Assembly (NCBI GenBank): GCA_902785355.1
Contig: CACZYF010000011.1
Coordinates: 1 to 64,000, forward strand
Reading direction: 5' to 3'
DNA from: an uncultured Ruminococcus sp.
GTDB taxonomy: Bacteria; Bacillota; Clostridia; Oscillospirales; Acutalibacteraceae
Length of the DNA: 64,000 nt
Shown: one piece after another, positions 18,744-27,390 of the stretch
Position numbering within the stretch: position 1 is the first letter of the stretch
How the letters are laid out: each line of letters starts with the position of its first letter
Program-made: the position numbers and the translations under genes
The notes under the pieces: generated by a model
Told to the model about the DNA's origin: nothing
The model's input: the letters and a program-made list of their open reading frames with translations, nothing else
Database searches by the model: none

Positions 18744-19253
18744 ATGAAAAGAATTCTTTCGGTCGCTTTGGCGATGGTTATGATTTTTGCTCTCTCTGCT
18801 GTAGCGTTTGCTGATGAGACTCCTACACAGTATGTGAGTCCTGTTCCCGAAGAGAATCTGAAAATTGAAGTTTTCTGGGTTCCCAGCGACGGCAGCTTGG
18901 GTGATGCAGAGGCTGATAAGTATCAGGTCAAGAAGAATAATGATGAGACCGTTACGATTACCGCTAATCCTAAGAACAAAGGCGAGTTTATCAAGTGGGA
19001 AATTGAAGGCGAGTATGATCTCGTAGAAGGCAGCCTGACTACTCCCGTAATGATTATTAAGCCCAAGACCGATATCAAAGCGACTGCGTACTTCAAGGCG
19101 CCCGGCGGTACTGAGCCTACTACCGTAAAGCCTACCGAGAAGCCCTCTAATCCCGTATCCCCCAAGACCGGTGATCCGCTGTTTCTGATCATCGCTCTGG
19201 CGGCTCTTGCTCTCGGTACCGGTATCTTCGCTGTTAAGAAGATCAAAGAGTAA
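18744..19253 (+). CDS. Secreted surface protein with SPKTGD sorting-like signal
   Basis: 169 residues. A typical signal peptide (about 1-23, ending AVAFA) precedes a small beta-rich domain (EVFWVPSDGSLGDA to KATAYFKAP), a Thr/Pro linker (TEPTTVKPTEKPSNPV) and a C-terminal SPKTGD motif followed by a hydrophobic helix and KKIKE. This is the order of sortase substrates, with SPKTG in place of LPXTG; similar xPKTGD endings are common in Ruminococcus-type genomes. It may instead simply be membrane-anchored. Monocistronic, with its own promoter and terminator. Function of the ectodomain unknown. Confidence 0.75.
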   Translation: MKRILSVALAMVMIFALSAVAFADETPTQYVSPVPEENLKIEVFWVPSDGSLGDAEADKYQVKKNNDETVTITANPKNKGEFIKWEIEGEYDLVEGSLTTPVMIIKPKTDIKATAYFKAPGGTEPTTVKPTEKPSNPVSPKTGDPLFLIIALAALALGTGIFAVKKIKE

Positions 19254-19270
19254 TTAATCCGTATGTTAAG

Positions 19271-19298
19271 GCGGCAACCTTTTGGTTGCCGCTTTTTT
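19271..19298 (+). terminator. Intrinsic terminator of the surface-protein gene
   Basis: GCGGCAACC (19271-19279), TTTT loop, GGTTGCCGC (19284-19292), then six T. Confidence 0.93.
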
Positions 19299-19404
19299 CT
19301 GTGTGAGAATCATCCGAATGAAACAAATCTTCGCTATCTGTTTTCCTCATGAATAGTACCATGACGGTAATTGGTAACGTATTTTTCTTTGTGCAAATTG
19401 GGTA

Positions 19405-19433
19405 TTGACTTTAACGTGCTAATACGGTAAAAT
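19405..19433 (+). promoter_or_regulatory. Promoter of the first amino-acid ABC transporter
   Basis: TTGACT (19405-19410), 17-bp spacer, TAAAAT (19428-19433). The spacer contains CTTTAACGTGCTA, identical to 13 bases in the spacer of the aromatic-operon promoter, so a shared regulator is possible. Confidence 0.75.
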
Positions 19434-19491
19434 GACAATTGCTGTACGTTTATAATAGTATAAGCGACAATCCAACTAACGGAGGAAAATT

Positions 19492-20361
19492 ATGAGAAAG
19501 ATTATTGCGTTAATGATGGCTCTGCTGATGGTTGTCGGCGTGCTGGCTGCCTGCGGCAACAGCAACACCGCTTCCAAGGCGAGCGACAAAGAGAAGGCTA
19601 CCGAGGCGGCGGTTGCTACCGCTGACAATGCAGCTACTGCCGACAGCGCTGATGTCGTTGACGATCTCGCCAAGGTTAAAGAGAACGGCTCCCTTCTTGT
19701 CGGTATCACCGACTTTGAGCCGATGGATTATCAGGACGAGGGCGGCAACTGGATCGGCTTCGACGCTGATATGGCTGCTAAGTTTGCTGAGAGCATCGGC
19801 GTGGGCGTTGAGTTTGTTGAGATCGACTGGGACAACAAGATTCTCGAGCTCAACGGCGGCACCATCGACTGTGTATGGAACGGTATGACCCTGACCGATG
19901 AGGTTACCTCTGCTATGTCCTGCTCCGAGCCTTACTGCAACAACGCTCAGGTTGTTGTTGTCAACAAGGACGTTGCCGATAAGTATCAGAAGGCTGAGGA
20001 CTGCAAGGAGCTCAACTTCGCTGTAGAGAGCGGTTCCGCCGGTCAGGAACAGGCTGAGGCGAACGGCTTCAAGTTCACCGAGGTCAAGGATCAGGCTACC
20101 GCGCTGATGGAGGTTGCTTCCGGCACCTGCGACGCTGCGATCATCGACTCTCTGATGGCTGCCGCGATGGTAGGCGAGGGTACCGGCTACGCTCAGCTGA
20201 CCTATACCGCCGCTCTGAATTCCGAGGAGTACGGCGTAGGCTTCCGCAAGGGTTCCAACCTGACCGAGAAGCTGAACGAGTTCTTCGCTGCCGCGAAGGC
20301 TGACGGCACAATGCAGCAGATCGCTGAGACCTACAAGGTTCAGGCTGCTCTGATCAAATAA
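19492..20361 (+). CDS. Polar amino-acid ABC transporter, substrate-binding lipoprotein
   Basis: 289 residues: a lipoprotein signal peptide with lipobox VLAAC (Cys near residue 21), an Ala/Thr/Asp-rich linker to about residue 60, then a family 3 solute-binding domain (SLLVGITDFEPMDYQDEGGNWIGFDADMAAKFAESIG onward, broken here only as a description of its start at LLVGITDFEPMDY). It would sit on the outer face of the membrane and deliver a polar amino acid such as Gln, cystine or an aromatic; specificity cannot be read. GGAGG lies before the ATG. A terminator-like hairpin after the stop should keep its level above that of permease and ATPase. Confidence 0.92.
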   Translation: MRKIIALMMALLMVVGVLAACGNSNTASKASDKEKATEAAVATADNAATADSADVVDDLAKVKENGSLLVGITDFEPMDYQDEGGNWIGFDADMAAKFAESIGVGVEFVEIDWDNKILELNGGTIDCVWNGMTLTDEVTSAMSCSEPYCNNAQVVVVNKDVADKYQKAEDCKELNFAVESGSAGQEQAEANGFKFTEVKDQATALMEVASGTCDAAIIDSLMAAAMVGEGTGYAQLTYTAALNSEEYGVGFRKGSNLTEKLNEFFAAAKADGTMQQIAETYKVQAALIK

Positions 20362-20382
20362 TCAATCATTACATTTACTGTC

Positions 20383-20413
20383 AAAGGCAGAGGGCATATA
20401 CCCTCTGTCTTTT
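20383..20413 (+). terminator. Partial terminator after the first substrate-binding gene
   Basis: AAAGGCAGAGGG (20383-20394), CATATA loop, CCCTCTGTCTTT (20401-20412), one G-U pair, short T run. Probably gives partial read-through to the permease gene. Confidence 0.75.
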
Positions 20414-20423
20414 GGCGGGTTAT

Positions 20424-20472
20424 GAGGTAACGGAATAAGCTCAAAGGCAGTTTGCGCTTATTCCGTTATCTC
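20424..20472. repeat. Long hairpin between binding protein and permease genes
   Basis: GAGGTAACGGAATAAGC (20424-20440) faces GCTTATTCCGTTATCTC (20456-20472): 17 bp with one mismatch and a 15-nt loop. It could be a small repeat insertion or an mRNA stability element; the stretch 20362-20577 holds no gene. Confidence 0.6.
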
Positions 20473-20577
20473 GTAAAGAAGTCCGCGAGGCTGAACGCTT
20501 GTGTTCGGTACGCGGCAACTATAAGCTCTGCTCGGCGTTTGTGCCGAAATAGATTATACGGTTCATTTGAGGGTACT

Positions 20578-21267
20578 ATGGATTCATTTTTTCAACAATT
20601 TCCGATTGTATTTCAATCGCTGAATGTCGGCTTTTTGCAGACCTTAAAGCTGTTTGCAGTCACACTGCTGGGCGCGATTCCGCTGGGTCTGATCATCTCC
20701 TTCGGCTCTATGAGTAAGTTCAAACCGCTGTCGGCGGTGGTGCGCGTGTTGGTGTGGATCATCCGCGGAACCCCTTTGATGCTGCAGCTCTTGATCATCT
20801 TCTACTTCCCGGGTCTGGTTTTCGGTAAGCAGCTCTGGGGCGGCGGTGAGACCGGACGCTTCATCGCGTCGGCTGTCGCTTTTATCATCAACTACGCCTG
20901 CTATTTCTCCGAGATCTACCGCGGCGGTATCCAGGGCGTTCCGCACGGTCAGCAGGAGGCGGGTCAGGTACTGGGTCTGTCCAAGAGCCAGATCTTCTTC
21001 CGCGTTACGCTGCTGCAGATGATCAAGCGTATCGTACCTCCGATGTCGAATGAGATCATTACCCTTGTCAAGGATACCTCGCTTGCGCGTATCATTGCCC
21101 TGCAGGAGGTTATCTGGGCGGGTCAGGCGTTCATGAAGGGCAGCCAGGGAATCTCCGGCGCTATCTGGCCGCTGTTCTTCACGGGCGTTTACTACCTTAT
21201 CTTCTCCGGCGTTCTCACGCTTCTGTTCGGATGGGTAGAGAAGAAGCTCAGCTACTTTAGGGTGTAA
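20578..21267 (+). CDS. Polar amino-acid ABC transporter, permease
   Basis: Integral membrane subunit of the HisMQ/GlnP type, 229 residues. The N-terminal helix follows FLQTLKLFAVTLLGAIPLGL; the family EAA-type loop is visible as QQEAGQVLGLSKSQIFFRVTLLQ. I place the start at ATG 20578 (GAGG about 6 nt upstream); the frame is open further back to 20452 but that extension falls in a hairpin region. It lies between the binding protein and the ATPase gene and completes a three-gene importer. Confidence 0.92.
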   Translation: MDSFFQQFPIVFQSLNVGFLQTLKLFAVTLLGAIPLGLIISFGSMSKFKPLSAVVRVLVWIIRGTPLMLQLLIIFYFPGLVFGKQLWGGGETGRFIASAVAFIINYACYFSEIYRGGIQGVPHGQQEAGQVLGLSKSQIFFRVTLLQMIKRIVPPMSNEIITLVKDTSLARIIALQEVIWAGQAFMKGSQGISGAIWPLFFTGVYYLIFSGVLTLLFGWVEKKLSYFRV

Positions 21268-21279
21268 GGAGATGGCACT

Positions 21280-22023
21280 ATGACGGTATTGGAAGTAAAG
21301 AATATCAATAAAAGCTTCGGCCGCAATCATGTGCTCCGAGGCATTGACTTCACGTTGGAAAAGGGTCAGGTTCTGTCGATCATCGGTTCCTCCGGCTCCG
21401 GTAAGACGACCTTGCTGAGATGCTTGAACTCTCTCGAATTTGCGGATGAGGGCAAGATCATCGTAAACGGAGAAGCGATCTTTGACGCGGCGGTCAACAA
21501 AAGACCCTCCGACGCGGAACTGCGTGCGAAACGTCTTCACTTCGGTTTGGTATTTCAGAACTTCAACCTGTTCCCGCAGTACAGCGTACTCGATAATTTG
21601 ACGCTTGCTCCGAAGCTCCTGAACAAGGGAACAAAGGAAGAGATCGAACAAGAAGCGCTGTCGCTCCTTGACAGCGTAGGACTTCTCGACAAGAAGAACA
21701 ACTATCCGTGTGAGCTTTCGGGCGGTCAGCAGCAGCGCGTTGCGATCGCGAGAGCGCTGGCGATGAAGCCCGAGATCCTCTGCTTTGATGAACCCACCTC
21801 CGCGCTCGATCCCGAGTTGACCGGCGAGGTATTGAAGGTCATCCGTTCTCTTGCAGATAAACACATGACCATGATCATTGTTACGCATGAGATGAACTTC
21901 GCCCATGACGTCTCCGACAAGATCATCTTTATGGACGGCGGCGTGATCGCCGAGCAGGGCGGCCCCGAGATCTTAGAGCGTCCGCAGTCAGAGAGATTAA
22001 GAGCCTTTCTGACGTCGTTCTGA
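21280..22023 (+). CDS. Polar amino-acid ABC transporter, ATPase
   Basis: Cytoplasmic ATPase, 247 residues, GlnQ/HisP family: Walker [10 protein letters not shown] near residue 38, Q-loop [10 protein letters not shown], signature [15 protein letters not shown], Walker [15 protein letters not shown] and switch His in VTHEM. It starts 12 bp after the permease. Last gene of the first importer. Confidence 0.95.
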   Translation: MTVLEVKNINKSFGRNHVLRGIDFTLEKGQVLSIIGSSGSGKTTLLRCLNSLEFADEGKIIVNGEAIFDAAVNKRPSDAELRAKRLHFGLVFQNFNLFPQYSVLDNLTLAPKLLNKGTKEEIEQEALSLLDSVGLLDKKNNYPCELSGGQQQRVAIARALAMKPEILCFDEPTSALDPELTGEVLKVIRSLADKHMTMIIVTHEMNFAHDVSDKIIFMDGGVIAEQGGPEILERPQSERLRAFLTSF

Positions 22024-22028
22024 TGAAT

Positions 22029-22133
22029 AAAATCCTGCATATTTGCATATCAAGCTGAAAAATATCCAGATTTGACTCGGGAGAAATCCCGCCGCTTGTA
22101 TATTTCGATAAATTTGGAAAAACACAGGATTTT
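22029..22133. repeat. Imperfect palindromic element before the second transporter
   Basis: AAAATCCTG (22029-22037) faces CAGGATTTT (22125-22133), and inner segments pair partly (TTTGCATATCAAG with CTTGATAAAATATGCAAA just beyond the right arm; CCAGATTT with AAATTTGG). The element abuts the -35 of the next promoter. No gene in 22024-22220. Confidence 0.5.
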
Positions 22134-22137
22134 TGCC

Positions 22138-22166
22138 TTGATAAAATATGCAAAATGTTGTATATT
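22138..22166 (+). promoter_or_regulatory. Promoter of the second amino-acid ABC transporter
   Basis: TTGATA (22138-22143), 17-bp spacer, TATATT (22161-22166). The -35 overlaps a dyad formed with TTTGCATATCAAG at about 22043, a possible operator. Confidence 0.65.
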
Positions 22167-22220
22167 GATTGAGGTTGAAAAAAATGAAAACCAAGAGAAT
22201 TTGAGAAAGAGGTAAAAGAA

Positions 22221-23063
22221 ATGAAAAAGATTCTTGCTATTGTACTGGCAGTCGCAATGATCGCTTCCGTTGCAGTTCTCGCAGGCTGCGGCAAGAGCGG
22301 TGACACCAAGGCGACCGAGGCTGCTTCCAAGACCGAGGATAAGGCTACTGCCGACCAGGCTACCGCTGACCAGAAAACCGGCGGCACACTGACCATGGCT
22401 ACCAACGCTTATTTCGCTCCCTATGAGTATTATGAGGGCGAGGACATCGTCGGTATCGACGTTGACGTCGCTAAGGCGATCGCTGATAAGCTCGGCATGG
22501 AGCTGAAGGTCGTCGACATCGAGTTCGATTCCATCATCACCGGCGTTCAGACCGGTAAGTACGACATGGGTATGGCGGGTATGACCGTTAACGAGGAGAG
22601 AAAGCAGTCTGTTGACTTCTCCGACAGCTACGCTACCGGTATCCAGTCCGTCATCGTTAAGGAAGACAGCCCCATCACCTCTGTTGACGATATCCTGGCT
22701 GAGGGCGCTACCTACAAGGTCGGCGTACAGCTCTCCACCACCGGCGATCTTTACATCACCGAGGACCTGGGCGACGCTGCCGCTGAGCGCGTCACCGAGT
22801 TCCAGACCGGTAACGACGCTGTTGCCGCGCTCGCTTCCGGTAAGATCGATGCTGTTGTTATCGATAACGAGCCCGCAAAGTCCTATGTTGCCGCTACCGC
22901 AGGTCTGAAGATCCTCGATACCAAGTACATCCAGGAGGACTATGCGATCTGCTTCGCGAAGGATAACACCGAGCTCAAGGATAAGGTCAACGGCGCGCTC
23001 AAGGAGCTCATCGCTGACGGTACCGTCCAGAGCATCATCGACAAGTACATCACCGCGAAATAA
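22221..23063 (+). CDS. Amino-acid ABC transporter, substrate-binding lipoprotein (second system)
   Basis: 280 residues with lipobox VLAGC near residue 22, an acidic/Thr-rich linker, then a family 3 solute-binding domain starting GGTLTMATNAYFAPYEYY and containing GIDVDVAKAIADKLG and GMAGMTVNEER. It is a paralogue of the protein at 19492 but the domain sequences differ enough to suggest another substrate. A hairpin terminator follows, as in the first system. Confidence 0.92.
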   Translation: MKKILAIVLAVAMIASVAVLAGCGKSGDTKATEAASKTEDKATADQATADQKTGGTLTMATNAYFAPYEYYEGEDIVGIDVDVAKAIADKLGMELKVVDIEFDSIITGVQTGKYDMGMAGMTVNEERKQSVDFSDSYATGIQSVIVKEDSPITSVDDILAEGATYKVGVQLSTTGDLYITEDLGDAAAERVTEFQTGNDAVAALASGKIDAVVIDNEPAKSYVAATAGLKILDTKYIQEDYAICFAKDNTELKDKVNGALKELIADGTVQSIIDKYITAK

Positions 23064-23080
23064 TCAAACCGTAACGCTTG

Positions 23081-23107
23081 ACAGGGCGGATCACTCCGCC
23101 CTGTTTT
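23081..23107 (+). terminator. Partial terminator after the second substrate-binding gene
   Basis: ACAGGGCGGA (23081-23090), TCAC loop, TCCGCCCTGT (23095-23104), then TTT. Likely leaky, as the permease gene follows in the same direction. Confidence 0.8.
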
Positions 23108-23146
23108 CGTGCATTTATAAAACTGTCCGGGAATAGGGGACTGAGG

Positions 23147-24001
23147 ATGAGAAAGAAAAGACTGATTTCACTGCTGATATGCGGCGTCGTGCTGCTGAGT
23201 ATCTCGATGCTGTTTTGCATGCCCGCGGCTGCCGAGTCTGTCGCCGCCGACGGCGCACAGATCAGCGAGCCGCACTGGTATGATGATCTGGTATCGCAGT
23301 TCAAGCTGAATTTTATCGAGAAAGACCGCTGGAGGTCGCTGTTAAACGGCTTGGGCAACACCCTGCGCATCACGCTGTTTGCCGCACTGTTAGGCATCGC
23401 GATCGGTATCGTGATCGCTGCTGTGCGTACTACCTACGACAATAATAAGGAGAACATGAAGCACAATAAGAGCATCGGCTACTATGTGCTTGGCTTTTTC
23501 AACGGACTGAGCAAGGTGTATTTGACCGTGATCCGCGGTACGCCGGTCGTCGTACAGCTGTTGATCATCTATTTTATCATCTTCGCTTCATCCACCAACG
23601 ATATCATGATTGCTACCCTCGCTTTCGGTATCAACTCCGGCGCTTATGTCGCCGAGATTCTGCGCGGCGGTATCATGTCGATCGACAAGGGACAGTTCGA
23701 GGCGGGCCGTTCCATCGGCTTCAATTATGTACAGACGATGGTTTATATCATCATTCCGCAGGTACTGAAGAACGTTCTGCCCACCCTGCTCAACGAGTTT
23801 ATCGCGCTGTTGAAGGAGACCTCTGTCGCGGGTTACGTAGGCGTTGTCGATCTGACTCGCGCCGGTAACGCTATCCGCGGCGCTACCTTCTCCGCTTTTA
23901 TGCCGCTGATCGCAGTGGCGCTGATCTATTTGGCGATCGTCATGCTGTTGACATGGATCGTCGGCATTATCGAGAGGAGGCTGCGTAAGAGTGAGCGTTA
24001 A
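23147..24001 (+). CDS. Amino-acid ABC transporter, permease with N-terminal extension (second system)
   Basis: 284 residues. The C-terminal 220 are a HisMQ/GlnP-type permease ([54 protein letters not shown]). Ahead of it sits a signal-like hydrophobic helix (residues 6-30, ending MPAAAES) and about 35 polar residues, so the protein has one more membrane segment than its paralogue at 20578. The ATG at 23147 is chosen because GGGGACTGAGG precedes it. Its end overlaps the ATPase start. Confidence 0.9.
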   Translation: MRKKRLISLLICGVVLLSISMLFCMPAAAESVAADGAQISEPHWYDDLVSQFKLNFIEKDRWRSLLNGLGNTLRITLFAALLGIAIGIVIAAVRTTYDNNKENMKHNKSIGYYVLGFFNGLSKVYLTVIRGTPVVVQLLIIYFIIFASSTNDIMIATLAFGINSGAYVAEILRGGIMSIDKGQFEAGRSIGFNYVQTMVYIIIPQVLKNVLPTLLNEFIALLKETSVAGYVGVVDLTRAGNAIRGATFSAFMPLIAVALIYLAIVMLLTWIVGIIERRLRKSER

Positions 24002-24734
24002 CACATTGATTAAGGTTAACAACCTGAAAAAGCACTACCGTGAGGGAACGATCCATGCGCTTGACGGCGTTGATATGGAAATCAGCCGCGGCGAGGTCAT
24101 CGTCATCATCGGTCCCTCCGGCTCCGGTAAGTCGACCTTTCTGCGTTCGCTGAACCTTTTGGAACTCCCGACATCCGGTGAGATACTTTTTGACGGCGTG
24201 GACATCAACGCGCCTCATGTCAATATCAATAAGCATCGCCAGAAGATGGGTATGGTGTTCCAGCACTTCAACCTCTTCCCGAACATGACTGTTCTGCGCA
24301 ATATGACCATCGGTCCCGAGAAGCTGCTGCATAAGAGTAAGCAGCAGGCCGAGGAAAAGGCGCGTGAGCTGCTTGAGCGCGTCGGTCTCTCCGATAGAGC
24401 GGACTCCTATCCCTCCCAACTCTCGGGCGGTCAGAAGCAGCGTATCGCTATCGTTCGTGCTCTGTGCATGGAACCCGAGGTGATGCTCTTCGACGAGCCT
24501 ACCTCTGCGCTCGACCCCGAGATGGTCGGCGAGGTGCTGGACGTAATGAAGGAGCTTGCGAAAGAGGGCATGACGATGGTGACTGTTACCCACGAGATGG
24601 GCTTTGCCCGCGAGGTAGGATCCCGCGTTGTCTTTATGGACGGGGGCAAGATCGTCGAGGAGGGTACGCCCGAGGATATCTTCGATCATCCGCAAAGCGA
24701 CCGCTTGAAAAGCTTTTTAGCTAAAGTTCTTTAA
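23991..24734 (+). CDS. Amino-acid ABC transporter, ATPase (second system)
   Basis: 247 residues, GlnQ family: Walker [11 protein letters not shown]-loop [10 protein letters not shown], signature [15 protein letters not shown], Walker [23 protein letters not shown]. The start is GTG at 23991, with GAGGAGG about 10 nt upstream, overlapping the permease gene by 11 bp. It closes the second importer and is followed by a strong terminator. Confidence 0.95.
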   Translation: MSVNTLIKVNNLKKHYREGTIHALDGVDMEISRGEVIVIIGPSGSGKSTFLRSLNLLELPTSGEILFDGVDINAPHVNINKHRQKMGMVFQHFNLFPNMTVLRNMTIGPEKLLHKSKQQAEEKARELLERVGLSDRADSYPSQLSGGQKQRIAIVRALCMEPEVMLFDEPTSALDPEMVGEVLDVMKELAKEGMTMVTVTHEMGFAREVGSRVVFMDGGKIVEEGTPEDIFDHPQSDRLKSFLAKVL

Positions 24735-24746
24735 TAGAATAATAAC

Positions 24747-24782
24747 AGCGCTTTTGAATCGATCGGATCAAAAGCGCTTGTT
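24747..24782 (+). terminator. Intrinsic terminator of the second transporter
   Basis: AGCGCTTTTGA (24747-24757) and TCAAAAGCGCT (24768-24778), an 11-bp perfect stem, then TGTT. Confidence 0.8.
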
Positions 24783-24814
24783 CGTTTTGAAACCGTTCAC
24801 GACGGAATGGGGAC

Positions 24815-24843
24815 TTGATTTATCTACCTGCTTATGCTATACT
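24815..24843 (+). promoter_or_regulatory. Promoter of the XRE membrane regulator
   Basis: TTGATT (24815-24820), 17-bp spacer, TATACT (24838-24843), about 30 bp before the ATG. Confidence 0.7.
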
Positions 24844-24875
24844 TATGAAACTGATGATAATTAATTGGTGGTAAT

Positions 24876-25475
24876 ATGGAAGAGCGCAAGAAGATTGTTG
24901 CTGAAAATATAACAAAGCTCAGGACGTCGCTTGGTATGACTCAGGCGCAGCTGGGCGAGAAGCTCAACTACTCCGATAAAAGCGTATCGAAGTGGGAGCG
25001 CGGCGAATCGATTCCCGACGTCTTTGTCCTCAAGACGATCGCTGATCTGGCGGGCGTTACAGTTGATTGGTTGTTGAATCCGCATGATGAAGCAGAGGAG
25101 ACGCCAAAGCCCGTTGACGAGCCCCGTCGCTACAGTCGTCGCTTCATTACACTGACTGTTCTCGCCGGTATCTGGGCCTTGGCAGTGCTGGTGTTCGTGG
25201 TGCTGTGGCTTGCCGGTATTTTCAGTTGGCTGGTGTTTGTCTGTGCGATTCCCGTTTCACTGATCACCCTACTGGTGCTCAACTCGATCTGGGGCGATCG
25301 CGCTTTGAATCTGTACATCATCTCGGGGCTTGCTTGGAGCATCATTACACTGATTTATCTGAGCGCTTTGGATCAAAACTGGTGGCAGCTTTTTCTGCTC
25401 GCGATTCCGGCTCAGATTATCATCATCTTTGCTTTTTCAATCAAGCCGAATCCCAAAAAACAGGATAAAAACTGA
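24876..25475 (+). CDS. Membrane-anchored XRE-family regulator
   Basis: 199 residues. Residues 7-62 form an XRE helix-turn-helix (ITKLRTSLGMTQAQLGEKLN, SDKSVSKWERGESIPD); after a short linker come four hydrophobic segments (about residues 88-108, 113-132, 141-160, 166-183) and a basic tail. Such proteins bind DNA from the membrane; the signal and target are unknown. Monocistronic between two terminators, following the amino-acid transporter, but a functional link is not evident. Confidence 0.85.
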   Translation: MEERKKIVAENITKLRTSLGMTQAQLGEKLNYSDKSVSKWERGESIPDVFVLKTIADLAGVTVDWLLNPHDEAEETPKPVDEPRRYSRRFITLTVLAGIWALAVLVFVVLWLAGIFSWLVFVCAIPVSLITLLVLNSIWGDRALNLYIISGLAWSIITLIYLSALDQNWWQLFLLAIPAQIIIIFAFSIKPNPKKQDKN

Positions 25476-25486
25476 GTTTCTACTAT

Positions 25487-25527
25487 GGGTAGAGTACCTT
25501 TGAGGCGCTCTACTCATTCTTTTTTTG
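25487..25527 (+). terminator. Terminator of the XRE membrane regulator
   Basis: GGGTAGAG (25487-25494) pairs with CTCTACTC (25508-25515), followed by ATTC and a run of T. Confidence 0.7.
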
Positions 25528-25577
25528 CCGTAGAATGGCGAAGGGGCAACTGTAGATTGGATTTTGAGATGAATAGA

Positions 25578-25605
25578 TTGCGATTTGACACGATCTGTGT
25601 ACAAT
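25578..25605 (+). promoter_or_regulatory. Possible promoter of the DegV gene
   Basis: TTGCGA (25578-25583), 16-bp spacer, TACAAT (25600-25605). A competing TTGACA at 25585 lacks a good -10 at the right distance. Confidence 0.4.
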
Positions 25606-25711
25606 GATAGGTGTAAAAGACGGATGCAAAATTCCTGTCAGCAAATGTTTTCCGATTCCGTATCAGCACAAAGTATTGAACGGAAACGGTACGAAAGGGA
25701 GTTTTTTTACA

Positions 25712-26596
25712 ATGAGTTATTTGATCAGTACCTGTACGACTGCCGATATGACCCCTGAGATGTTCGAGAAGATCGACGTACGCTATATCGGCTTTCACTT
25801 TGTTGTTAACGGAAAATCCTATACGGATGATCTGTACCGTAATATGAGCGCAAAGGAGTTCTACGGCTACATCCGCAACGGAGCCGATACCTCTACCTCA
25901 CAGGTTTCCGTCGGCGAATACGTCGACTATTTCCGCGACCTTCTGAAGGAGGGGAAGGATATTCTGCATGTCTGCCTGAGCTCCGGTATCTCCAACACTG
26001 TCCAGAGCGCGAACGCTGCTGCAAAAATGTTGAAATCCGAGTACCCCGACCGTAAGATCTATGTCGTTGATTCGCTGTGTGCGTCTTCGGGCGTCGGTGT
26101 ATTCGTCACCCTTCTGTCACAGAAACGTGCCGAAGGCGTAGATATAGACACCCTTTATCAGTGGGCGAAGGATAATTGCCGTTCGGTACAGCACTGGTTC
26201 TGCTCGACCGATCTGACCTACTATATCAAGGGCGGCAGAGTTTCCAAGGTCAGCGGCGTTATAGGCGGTATTTTCGAGATCTGTCCGCTGCTGTGCGTCA
26301 GCCCCGAGGGTAAGCTCAAGCCGATCTCCAAAATCCGTACCAAGAAGAAGGTGCTCACCGCGCTTGTGGATAAGATGGAGCAACATGCCGACAACGGCAG
26401 AAACTATGCCGGTCTGTGTTATATCTCCAACTCCGATTGTCTGGAGGATGCTGAGTTCGTCAGGGATCTGGTGCTCTCTCGCTTCAAGCATGTCAAGGAC
26501 ATCCCGATCTTTGATATCGGTACGACTATCGGCTGCCATACCGGTACCGGCACCGTAGCGCTGTTTTTCACCGGTGATGAACGCGAGGATTCATGA
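25712..26596 (+). CDS. DegV family fatty-acid-binding protein
   Basis: 294 residues of the DegV/FakB family, cytosolic proteins that hold a fatty acid for phosphorylation by FakA. Features: TSTSQVSVGEYVDYF with the lipid head-group Thr/Ser, CLSSGISNTVQSA, VVDSLCASSGVGV, YYIKGGRVSKVSG. Start chosen at ATG 25712 after GGGAG; the frame is open upstream but that part lacks family similarity. No FakA is in the window. The stop codon overlaps the next ATG, so it is coupled to the hemolysin III homologue. Confidence 0.9.
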   Translation: MSYLISTCTTADMTPEMFEKIDVRYIGFHFVVNGKSYTDDLYRNMSAKEFYGYIRNGADTSTSQVSVGEYVDYFRDLLKEGKDILHVCLSSGISNTVQSANAAAKMLKSEYPDRKIYVVDSLCASSGVGVFVTLLSQKRAEGVDIDTLYQWAKDNCRSVQHWFCSTDLTYYIKGGRVSKVSGVIGGIFEICPLLCVSPEGKLKPISKIRTKKKVLTALVDKMEQHADNGRNYAGLCYISNSDCLEDAEFVRDLVLSRFKHVKDIPIFDIGTTIGCHTGTGTVALFFTGDEREDS

Positions 26597-27300
26597 TGAA
26601 TACCTCCCGAGCCCTCAGGGGCGATTTGAGAGAGGAGAGACTGCAGCGTAAGGTTCCGCTCAGGGATTATACCCGAGGGGAAGAGATCGCCAATATGACG
26701 ATCCATATAGTCGGAATCGCTTTTGCGATTGTAGCACTTGTGCTGCTGATCGTTACGGGCGCTTCTCATGATAACGGTTGGGCGATCGTCTCAGGCGCGA
26801 TCTACGGCGCGACCCTACTCATCATGTTCATGGTATCGAGCGTGTATCACGGCTTGAAGCCCGGTAAGGCGAAGCGCGTCATGCGCGTGATAGATCACTG
26901 CGATATCTATTTACTGATCGCGGGTACCTATACGCCGATCCTGCTGGTCGCGATCCTTCCGCTTAATCCCGACGTTGCATGGGCGATCTTCGGCGTGGAG
27001 TGGACGCTCGCCGCCGTAGCGGTCACCTTGAATGCAGTAGATCTCAAGCGTTTTGAGAAGATTTCGATGGTTTGTTACATCGGTATGGGCTGGTGCATCG
27101 TAGCTGTGCTGAAGCTTGCTGTCGAAGCGCTGGGTAAGACGGGCTTTCTGTTGATCCTTCTCGGCGGTATCGCTTATACTTTCGGAGCGGTCCTCTATGC
27201 CGTCGGTAAGCGTGTACGTTATGTTCACAGCGTATTCCATGTTTTTGTTCTGATCGGCGCGATGCTGCAGTTCTTTGCTATCCTGTTTTATGTGATGTGA
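26593..27300 (+). CDS. Hemolysin III / PAQR family membrane protein
   Basis: 235 residues with seven hydrophobic segments and the family markers MVSSVYHGLKPGK, DHCDIYLLIAGTYTP near residue 100 and HSVFHVFVLIGAMLQF near the C-terminus, whose His residues are the presumed zinc ligands of this superfamily. Despite the name, most bacterial members have no shown haemolytic role. The ATG overlaps the DegV stop codon. A terminator follows directly. Confidence 0.9.
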   Translation: MMNTSRALRGDLREERLQRKVPLRDYTRGEEIANMTIHIVGIAFAIVALVLLIVTGASHDNGWAIVSGAIYGATLLIMFMVSSVYHGLKPGKAKRVMRVIDHCDIYLLIAGTYTPILLVAILPLNPDVAWAIFGVEWTLAAVAVTLNAVDLKRFEKISMVCYIGMGWCIVAVLKLAVEALGKTGFLLILLGGIAYTFGAVLYAVGKRVRYVHSVFHVFVLIGAMLQFFAILFYVM

Positions 27301-27307
27301 TTAAAAG

Positions 27308-27331
27308 AAAGGCTCCTTCGGGAGCCTTTTT
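27308..27331 (+). terminator. Intrinsic terminator after the hemolysin III gene
   Basis: AAAGGCTCC, TTCG tetraloop, GGAGCCTTTTT. Confidence 0.93.
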
Positions 27332-27390
27332 CGCATGTACATATTTTGTCCCGCTTCTGCATATACTTTTGGTATATAGGGAGTGATCAA

